Assembly (NCBI GenBank): GCA_044464175.1
Contig: JBIQLO010000025.1
Coordinates: 1-29,318 of the forward strand
Length of the DNA stretch: 29,318 nt
DNA from: JBIQLO01 sp044464175
Lineage (GTDB): Bacteria; Planctomycetota; Phycisphaerae; Tepidisphaerales; Tepidisphaeraceae
Direction: 5' to 3'
Shown here: piece after piece, positions 15,106 to 21,566 of the stretch
Position numbering within the stretch: the stretch's first letter is position 1
How the letters are laid out: each line of letters opens with the position of its first letter
Made by a program: the position numbers and the translations under genes
The notes under the pieces: model-generated
The model's input: only the letters and a program-made list of their open reading frames with translations
Database searches by the model: none
Told to the model about the DNA's origin: nothing

Positions 15106-17199
15106 ATGAGTCGCAACCGCTTGGAGTCCCTCGATCCGCCGCCGCCGGTCAATGTGCAGGCCGCCCCGGAACCGGGCCCCTATGCCATCCTCATCGCCAT
15201 CGCCCGCCGCTGGTGGCTCGTTGCCATCGCGGTCGCCATCTGCCTCATCATCGCCGCCGCCAAGGCCTTGACCACCCCCCTGCTCTACAGCACCACCGCC
15301 ACGCTCTACATCCAGCAGGGTTCGGGCCTGACCCCCCAATCCTCCAACGGCGGCCCGGTCAACCTCTACGCCGAGAGCGAGCGGATCAAGTCCACCCCCG
15401 TTCTGGTGCTGGCCCTGGGCTTTGACGACATCCGCTCCCTTCCCACCTTTGCCGGGACGAACAACCCCCTGGATGTCCTGCGCCAGGGCATCAGCGCTGA
15501 CCTGGGGCGCGAGGACCAGTTGGTCAAGGTCTCCTTCACCAGCCGCTACCGCGAAGACTCCATCCAGATCAACAACGCCGTCATTAAAGCCTACAAGCAA
15601 CTGACGGAGGAAAGCACCCAGTCCCGCGCGGCCGAACTGCTCAAGCAGGTGAAACAGGAGAAGGTCAAGGGGGACCAGGAGGTCAAGACCAAGAGCCAGG
15701 CCCTGCTCGACTTTCAGCGCGAAAACGGGATGCTCTCCCTCCCCAACGGCAAGAGCAACAGCCTGGTCGAGGACCGCCTGGCCAGCCTCTCCACCGCGCT
15801 GACCCAGGCCCATTTGCAAACCCTCGCCGCCCAGGCGGAATTCGAGCGCCTTAGCCAGGTCGTCCAGAATGAACCGGCCGTGATGCGCCAGCTCAACCTC
15901 CTCAACGCCCAGGGCCCCGACGCCCTGCCGCTGGCGACCGATGAAGCCCAGCTCCGCACCGATCTCTATCAGCTCCAGCAACGCCTCAAGTACCTCCTGC
16001 AGAGGTACATGCCCAACCATCCCATGGTTCAGGCCGTCCGCAATGACATCAATCAGCGCAACGCCGCCTATTTTCTGGCCGTCCGCCAGCGATATCTGGC
16101 CGACCAGAAGCAAGAGCAGGACCTGCAGGCCTCCTACGACCAGCAGCATCGCCTGGCCCTGGACCTGCAGCGTAAGCAGATGGAATATGCCCGGCTCCAG
16201 GATGAACTGACCCGCGCCCGCAAGCGCGCTGACGACTGGGAAGACCGCATCAAGCAGTTCTCACTGGCCGACGATCTGCCCCCCATCACCGCCACCGTGG
16301 TCGCCCAGGAGACCCACCCCAGGTCCCGCACCGCCGTCACCCTCTTTGAAGGGCTGCTCATGGGGCTGATCCTGGGCGTCGGGCTGACCTTCCTGGACAC
16401 CCGCTTTCGCTCGGCCGACGAAATCCGCTCCGGCGTCGGGCTGCCGATCCTGGGCGCGGTCCCCCACACCCACGGCCGCCAGAGCAACTCCATTCGCGGA
16501 CGCAAGGTCCATCTCGACCCCACCAGCGAGGTCGCCGAGGCCTACCGCGCCGTCCGCACCGCCCTCTATTTCGGCGCCGCCAGCGCCCGCAACCGCACCC
16601 TCCTGGTCACCTCCCCCGCTCAGGCCGATGGCAAGAGCACCCTCTCGGCCAACCTCGCCATCGCCATGGCCCAGGCCGGCCAGCGCACGCTCCTGATCGA
16701 CGCCGATTTCCGCAAGCCCCAGCAACACCAGATTTTCCAGGTCGATGACACCCTGGGCCTCTCCATGATCCTGGCCGGCCAGAGCACCCCGCCCGAGTCG
16801 ATTCAGCGCAGCGGCATCCGCGAGCTGGACATCCTCCCCGCCGGCCCCACGCCGCCCAATCCCACGGAAATCCTCAATTCCGAAACCTTTGAATCCCTCC
16901 TGCGCGATCTGGCCGCCCAGTACGATCACATCCTGATCGACGCCCCCCCGGTCACCCCCGTCAGCGATGCCTGCATCCTTGCCGCCATGTGCGATGCCAC
17001 ACTGCTGGTCCTGCGGGCCGAGAGATCCTCCCGCAAATCCGCCGTCCACGCACGAGACGCCCTTCTCAGCGTCGGCGGCAATCTGCTGGGCATCGTCGTC
17101 AACAACATCTCGCGGCGAAAAATCCGCTACGGCGCCTTCGGCCTCTACACCCACACCCACGCCGCCCCCATCAAGCGCGAACTGGCCCGGGCGGTTTGA
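15106..17199 (+). CDS. Wzc-like polysaccharide co-polymerase / BY-kinase
   Basis: This 697-residue protein combines a Wzz-type chain-length domain with a cytoplasmic bacterial tyrosine kinase, as in Wzc/EpsB exopolysaccharide proteins. A first membrane segment (WWLVAIAVAICLIIAAAKAL, about residues 35-55) precedes a large coiled-coil-rich extracytoplasmic part. A second membrane segment (about 408-432) follows, ahead of the kinase. The kinase shows Walker A SPAQADGKST (about 503-512), Walker A' LLIDADFRKP (about 529-538) and Walker B ILIDAPP (about 610). The start at 15106 is chosen because GGGAGAG precedes it by a few bases and the protein then begins as expected; the open frame extends 27 codons upstream. 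The C-terminal tail holds only two tyrosines (YGAFGLYTH), fewer than the usual autophosphorylation cluster. No other capsule genes are adjacent. Confidence 0.9.
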   Translation: MSRNRLESLDPPPPVNVQAAPEPGPYAILIAIARRWWLVAIAVAICLIIAAAKALTTPLLYSTTATLYIQQGSGLTPQSSNGGPVNLYAESERIKSTPVLVLALGFDDIRSLPTFAGTNNPLDVLRQGISADLGREDQLVKVSFTSRYREDSIQINNAVIKAYKQLTEESTQSRAAELLKQVKQEKVKGDQEVKTKSQALLDFQRENGMLSLPNGKSNSLVEDRLASLSTALTQAHLQTLAAQAEFERLSQVVQNEPAVMRQLNLLNAQGPDALPLATDEAQLRTDLYQLQQRLKYLLQRYMPNHPMVQAVRNDINQRNAAYFLAVRQRYLADQKQEQDLQASYDQQHRLALDLQRKQMEYARLQDELTRARKRADDWEDRIKQFSLADDLPPITATVVAQETHPRSRTAVTLFEGLLMGLILGVGLTFLDTRFRSADEIRSGVGLPILGAVPHTHGRQSNSIRGRKVHLDPTSEVAEAYRAVRTALYFGAASARNRTLLVTSPAQADGKSTLSANLAIAMAQAGQRTLLIDADFRKPQQHQIFQVDDTLGLSMILAGQSTPPESIQRSGIRELDILPAGPTPPNPTEILNSETFESLLRDLAAQYDHILIDAPPVTPVSDACILAAMCDATLLVLRAERSSRKSAVHARDALLSVGGNLLGIVVNNISRRKIRYGAFGLYTHTHAAPIKRELARAV

Positions 17200-17221
17200 A
17201 CACCCTTACGGCCTGCCTCCG

Positions 17222-17260
17222 CCTCTCCCCTGGGGCAGAGGCCGCCCGCGAAGTGGGCGG
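17222..17260. repeat. Intergenic palindromic repeats
   Basis: Two adjacent short hairpins lie in the 145-bp gap between the convergent Wzc-like and GH123-like genes. One is CCTCT...AGAGG built around CCC-tg-GGG; the other is CCGCCC (17242-17247) with GGGCGG (17255-17260). They look like dispersed intergenic repeat material. Confidence 0.4.
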
Positions 17261-17303
17261 GTGAGGGGGACACCCTCTTCGTAGAATCACCCACCCGCCT
17301 GTG

Positions 17304-17324
17304 GACGGCCTTGCACAGGCCGTC
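17304..17324. terminator. Hairpin between convergent genes, likely terminator
   Basis: GACGGCC (17304-17310) and GGCCGTC (17318-17324) form a perfect 7-bp stem with a 7-nt loop, 20 bp from the GH123-like stop codon. Its place between convergent genes suggests a bidirectional terminator, though no T run follows. Confidence 0.45.
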
Positions 17325-17344
17325 GCGATCTTCGACGACCCCGC

Positions 17345-20300
17345 CTACTTCAGTAGAATCGCCCGGAAGTTATTCTGCTTCACCCGCAACCCGCGCACCT
17401 CCGCCCCCTCCAGCCGCACCGGCTCATCCGGATAGATCGCCGAGGCGTTCTTGAATGCGCCTCCCTTGAATGCCTCCCCCGACAACGGCAGGTCCACCAC
17501 CTGGTCCTTCCCCGAGACATTCATGACCACCACCACCACTTTGGATTTGTCCGGCGACCGGTAGAGGCTCGCCACCACCCCCTCCGGCAGCTTGAATGCC
17601 GTCTGGTGCCAGTAAGGCACGAACGTCCAGGCGCTGGTCCATCCCACCTTGTCCAGCGCTCCATATGCCTGCGCCAGCACTTCCTGCGGAAAATACGTCC
17701 ACCAGATGTTGGAATCGTGCGCCAGCATCAGCCCCAGCAGATACTCGGCGTGTCCGTACCCCAGCTCCTTCCATTCCTCCGCCTTGATCGCTCCGGATCG
17801 GCCAAATTCCGGCAGGAAAACCGTCGCCGGCCCGAAGTTGTTCTGGGCCGAATACTCCGTGCGAAACTGGTCCAGCGACAACACGTGCTCGTACCCCCGG
17901 TTCTCCTTCCGGTCCAGCATCCCGGTGTAATTTTCTCCATCCACCATCGCATCGCAGAATGAATCGACCGGCAGCATCGTCTCGCCCGACATGTGATAGA
18001 ACAGCCGCCCCTCCGGATGCTTCTGCTTCAGCAGCGTATAAATCCGCTGGAATGTCCGCCGGGTGCCCAGGATGTTCAGCGTCGGCTCCACCGACCCATC
18101 CGGCATCACGACCCCGGCGCCGTGGTACACATTCGTGTCGTTGAGCGGGCGGGAAACGTCAAAATAGAGCGCATGCACATCCCCCTCATCCAGCAGCCGC
18201 GCGTATCCCCAGGCATAAAAATCCCGCAGCGAGCGCGACGCCTGGCTGACATGCGCAATGCGCTTGGCCGGCTCGGCCGTCTCATCCTGCGTGAACTTGC
18301 TGGGCGAGGGAACCCATTCATCCCCAAACTGCGCAAACCACGGATTGGCCGTCCCCATCTCCGTCAGGCGCCCATACGGCGCGCCAAACAGTTTGATCCC
18401 ATGGTAATCCCGCACCGCGTTCATCGCGTCATTCCCCGCCGGCACCGGCACCGGCCCGGTCAGGTCGGGATTTCCCTTGTACACCCCCGGCAGCCACCAC
18501 CACCCCTGCCACCAGGGCAGATAGACCCTCAACGCCGGATTCAGCGCGGCCGCCTGAATCAGATAGTCCCCCAGGACCGACTTGGCCTTGGGATTTTTCA
18601 CCAGCGGCCCGGCGCTGATGCACCGCCAGTCGCGCAAATCCTTCGGCGCGGCCTTCACCGGCGAGGCGATCCAGCCAAAGGCGAACTGCAGCGGCTTCTC
18701 CAGCTTCGCCGGCGCATCGATCAGATGCACGCGCACCACCACCGCCCCCTTTCCATCCGGAATCACTTCAATGCGCTTGCTGCCGATCCAGGACGCGGTC
18801 GTCTCCTGAAAGAACTGGAATCCCCCATCGGCATTGCCCACCCACGGCATCGCCATCGCCTTCCCCGCCCACCCCTTGGGCGGCAGCAACCCGGTCTCCG
18901 TCAACTTGTAATCATCATACGGCCGAATCAGTTTTGCCCATTCCGCCTTGAGCGGAATCTCCACTGTCAGCGCCCCCACCGGCGCCCCTGTGGGCGGGGT
19001 CGCCGACCCCGCATGGGCCGCCGACACCGTCATCTCCATCCACGCCATCCCGTCAAATTCCACCGCCTCCCGCGCCTCCACCGTCACCGGCCCGATCGTC
19101 TGCTTCCGAAGGGCGTCGGCCCGCACCGCGCTGGTGGCCGTCCACTGCACCGATCCCGCCTTCTGCTCGGCGCTGCCGAGTTCCTTCCCGTCGCTCCCCT
19201 TCACCACCAGCCGCATCGGCCCGGCCAGCATTGCCTTGCCCTGGTTGACGATCTGCTCCGGCAAAAGCCGCCCGGCGTACTCATACGTCCGCCCCCAGAC
19301 CGAAATCGCATCCTTCTCCTTCGCCACCTGCACATCCGTCCACGGCGGCGGTGGTGTATCGCTGATCCCCAGCGTGTTCCCCAGCCATTCGGGCAGCGGC
19401 TGCTTCTCGAACGGAATCATCTGCTGCTGCACCACCCCCTCTTTCCCCTTCACCTGCACCGCCAGCGTGTATTTCCCATCCGGCAGCGCCTTCACATCCA
19501 ACAGCGTCGATCCGCTGGCAGACGGCAGCGCCTCCACCGTCTTCTCCAGCGCTGCCTCCCCCGCCGCGTTCTTCAACTGCGCCTCCAGCGAGAGCGTCTT
19601 GGGGTCCGATCCGCTCTGCAGCACCCACCCCACCCGGATCTGCCCCCGGCTGGGATAGCTCCACATCGCCAGTTGCCCCACCTGCTGCGGAATGAACGGC
19701 GCGGACTGATGCAGAATCGTCTGCTTCCCCTCCCGCACATCCACGGCGATCAGCTTCCCGGCCGCATCCTTCGGAACCGCATCGAACGTCACATCCGCGC
19801 TTTCGCCCATCTTCAGCGAGATCTGCTTCTGCTGAATCGTCTCATCCCCCGCCGACAGCGTGGCGGTCAGTTCCGTTGTACCGCCAGTGCCCTCACTGGC
19901 GGAATTAGATCGGGTTTCGGCCTTCGTTCCGCCAGTGAGGGCACTGGCGGTACTGCCTCGGTAAACCATCAACTTAGCCTGAACTCGCCCGGCAGGAGAT
20001 ATTTCAAACTGCTGCAGATCGGCGGACGGTTGAGTGTTGCCGACAAACCGTACCACTCCCAATCCTGCTTCACTTGGCTCGGGGCTTGACTGCGGCGACC
20101 AACCGCCTGTATGTAGAGATGGGCCAAAGAAGAGCCTCATTGCCAGCCCTACTTCGCCTGGTTCAGGTCGTGACTGCGGCGACCACTCGTCAATGCGGTG
20201 CAGCAGCATCTTCCAAGCTCGTCCGACATTCATTCCCCACGTCGCACCGCTGACAGTATTGTCAATGCCCAATGACTTAAGCGGAATGGCCGTCTCCATC

Positions 20301-21481
20301 GTCCATCCCTCCATGTCCACCACGCTTTTGACCTTTGCGTCACTCTCCCAAGTGTAATTCCAATTTAATTGGCTGGGTGGCGCATTGAAATCGGTTGTCG
20401 TCCCGATCGCATTGACGGCCAGGCAATAGCCTGTTCCGTTCGATGAACTTGGCCGGACGCAAATGAAGAAATTATCGTCACTCATCACTCCCTGATCGTG
20501 CTTCACCGCTTCCTTCTTCACCAGCCCATGCTGCGCCGCCGTATCCGGCGACGCCTTCACCTTCGCCGGCTGATCCGAGTGCATCAGCACATACAGATTA
20601 TTCTCGTCATAGGTGATCTTCCCCCACGTCGCCGGCGGCTCGATCGTCCACGCGCCGGTGTCGATCAAACCCGCGAACCCGGCCGCACCGTCCCATTCCC
20701 CCGGTTCAATCTTCCCATCAATCGTGATCTTGTGCTTGGCCGGCGTGACCGTCAGCGTCGGCCGAAGCGCAAAATCCCCCTGCTGATAATAGAGCCGGGC
20801 GATCTGACCGCCGCTCAGCGCGGCGTCGTAAATTTGAAACCGGTCGAAGACCTTGTTCTGGTTCTTCTGATGGCTGCCCCCGATGTGGATGGATTTTACC
20901 GGGTCCGGCGACACGCACGGCGACTGCCCCACCAGCCGCCCATCCAGGTACACATACGCCCCCGCCCCCCTGCGCCATGACACCGCCCAGAAATGCCACT
21001 GCTTCTCAGGGGCCCTCGGCAGCACCAGCCAGCGCGCGTTCCCCTGTCCCTTCCTGGGCCGGTAAAACAGCCACGGTCCGCTCCGGCTGTTGTATTTGTA
21101 GAACCACAGAATCTCCCCCTCCTCTCCGTCCAGCCCCCAGAACTGCTGGAATCCCCCCTCGGATTTGTTCCAGTCGGCCGTCTCCAGTCCCTTGACCCAG
21201 AAGGTGATCGTCCATTGGTCGGGCGCGATGTTCCCCTTCCCCTCATACCGCACCTGCTGCCCGTTCAGCCCCGCCAGCCATCCCCGGCCGCTCAGCCCCT
21301 CCCCAAAACGCAGCTCCTCCGGCGTCCCCAGAAACTTCCCCTTGCCGTTGCCCCCCGCCACCGCCGCATCCACCGAATTTTCAAACGGCACCGACAGTGT
21401 CAGCTTCGGCTCCGCCCCCAGCGCCGCACCGGCCAACAAAAACAATCCAACAATGCCCGCTGAGAAAAAACGCTGAATCAT
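17345..21481 (-). CDS. Secreted LamG / CBM9-like / GH123-like glycoside hydrolase
   Basis: This 1378-residue protein has a signal peptide (MIQRFFSAGIVGLFLLAGAA, cleavage after ALGA). Residues about 25-225 are a LamG/concanavalin A-like domain (WTITFWVKG, YVYLDGRLVG). Residues about 240-480 are a CBM9/DOMON-like carbohydrate-binding domain (ITIDGKIEPGEWDGA, GWTMETAIPLKSLG). Residues about 700-950 resemble the GH123-type N-terminal domain, formerly a DUF (PPPWTDVQV, VWGRTYEYAGRLLPEQI). The rest is a probable TIM-barrel hydrolase; I could not place its catalytic pair with certainty. GH123 enzymes act on terminal beta-GalNAc, but the substrate here is only inferred. The start is chosen for the signal peptide and AGGGA upstream; the open frame continues 60 codons 5' through a repeat. 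Two oddities lie within: an in-frame 27-bp inverted repeat and a 28-residue duplication. It is the last gene of the LacI operon. Confidence 0.78.
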   Translation of the reverse strand: MIQRFFSAGIVGLFLLAGAALGAEPKLTLSVPFENSVDAAVAGGNGKGKFLGTPEELRFGEGLSGRGWLAGLNGQQVRYEGKGNIAPDQWTITFWVKGLETADWNKSEGGFQQFWGLDGEEGEILWFYKYNSRSGPWLFYRPRKGQGNARWLVLPRAPEKQWHFWAVSWRRGAGAYVYLDGRLVGQSPCVSPDPVKSIHIGGSHQKNQNKVFDRFQIYDAALSGGQIARLYYQQGDFALRPTLTVTPAKHKITIDGKIEPGEWDGAAGFAGLIDTGAWTIEPPATWGKITYDENNLYVLMHSDQPAKVKASPDTAAQHGLVKKEAVKHDQGVMSDDNFFICVRPSSSNGTGYCLAVNAIGTTTDFNAPPSQLNWNYTWESDAKVKSVVDMEGWTMETAIPLKSLGIDNTVSGATWGMNVGRAWKMLLHRIDEWSPQSRPEPGEVGLAMRLFFGPSLHTGGWSPQSSPEPSEAGLGVVRFVGNTQPSADLQQFEISPAGRVQAKLMVYRGSTASALTGGTKAETRSNSASEGTGGTTELTATLSAGDETIQQKQISLKMGESADVTFDAVPKDAAGKLIAVDVREGKQTILHQSAPFIPQQVGQLAMWSYPSRGQIRVGWVLQSGSDPKTLSLEAQLKNAAGEAALEKTVEALPSASGSTLLDVKALPDGKYTLAVQVKGKEGVVQQQMIPFEKQPLPEWLGNTLGISDTPPPPWTDVQVAKEKDAISVWGRTYEYAGRLLPEQIVNQGKAMLAGPMRLVVKGSDGKELGSAEQKAGSVQWTATSAVRADALRKQTIGPVTVEAREAVEFDGMAWMEMTVSAAHAGSATPPTGAPVGALTVEIPLKAEWAKLIRPYDDYKLTETGLLPPKGWAGKAMAMPWVGNADGGFQFFQETTASWIGSKRIEVIPDGKGAVVVRVHLIDAPAKLEKPLQFAFGWIASPVKAAPKDLRDWRCISAGPLVKNPKAKSVLGDYLIQAAALNPALRVYLPWWQGWWWLPGVYKGNPDLTGPVPVPAGNDAMNAVRDYHGIKLFGAPYGRLTEMGTANPWFAQFGDEWVPSPSKFTQDETAEPAKRIAHVSQASRSLRDFYAWGYARLLDEGDVHALYFDVSRPLNDTNVYHGAGVVMPDGSVEPTLNILGTRRTFQRIYTLLKQKHPEGRLFYHMSGETMLPVDSFCDAMVDGENYTGMLDRKENRGYEHVLSLDQFRTEYSAQNNFGPATVFLPEFGRSGAIKAEEWKELGYGHAEYLLGLMLAHDSNIWWTYFPQEVLAQAYGALDKVGWTSAWTFVPYWHQTAFKLPEGVVASLYRSPDKSKVVVVVMNVSGKDQVVDLPLSGEAFKGGAFKNASAIYPDEPVRLEGAEVRGLRVKQNNFRAILLK
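19878..19953. repeat. 27-bp perfect inverted repeat inside a coding sequence
   Basis: Arms at 19878-19904 and 19927-19953 are exact reverse complements, separated by 22 nt. Each arm is itself nearly palindromic, with CCGCCAGTG and CACTGGCGG around CCCT. The element lies wholly inside the GH123-like gene and is translated in frame as a Ser/Thr/Gly/Ala-rich linker (STASALTGGT...SEGTGGTT). The structure is that of a paired REP/BIME-like element. Confidence 0.85.
20060..20185 (-). repeat. Tandem 28-residue duplication in the CBM9-like domain
   Basis: WSPQSRPEPGEVGL (20144-20185) and WSPQSSPEPSEAGL (20060-20101) agree at 11 of 14 residues and are spaced exactly 84 bp apart. The DNA is also clearly alike. 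The segment forms the end of the CBM9-like domain, where a single W-S-P...G-x-x-x-F strand is expected. Confidence 0.7.
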
Positions 21482-21502
21482 GCTTCCCTTTCTTTTGCTC
21501 CT

Positions 21503-21532
21503 CCCTCCCCCGTCATACTCGGCGGGGGAGGG
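21503..21532. repeat. Strong GC-rich hairpin between two hydrolase genes
   Basis: CCCTCCCCCG (21503-21512) and CGGGGGAGGG (21523-21532) form a perfect 10-bp stem with a 10-nt loop. It fills the 85-bp gap between the GH71-like stop and the GH123-like start. It looks like a dispersed repeat and could weaken read-through or stabilise the upstream mRNA. Confidence 0.65.
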
Positions 21533-21566
21533 CTGGGGAGGGGGCTCTTCACACATGAACGGCTGC

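Noticed and set aside
17993..20089. A 698-residue open frame on the plus strand inside the GH123-like gene
   Set aside because: It is Arg/His/Pro-rich, has no motif, and is explained by codon bias of the minus-strand gene.
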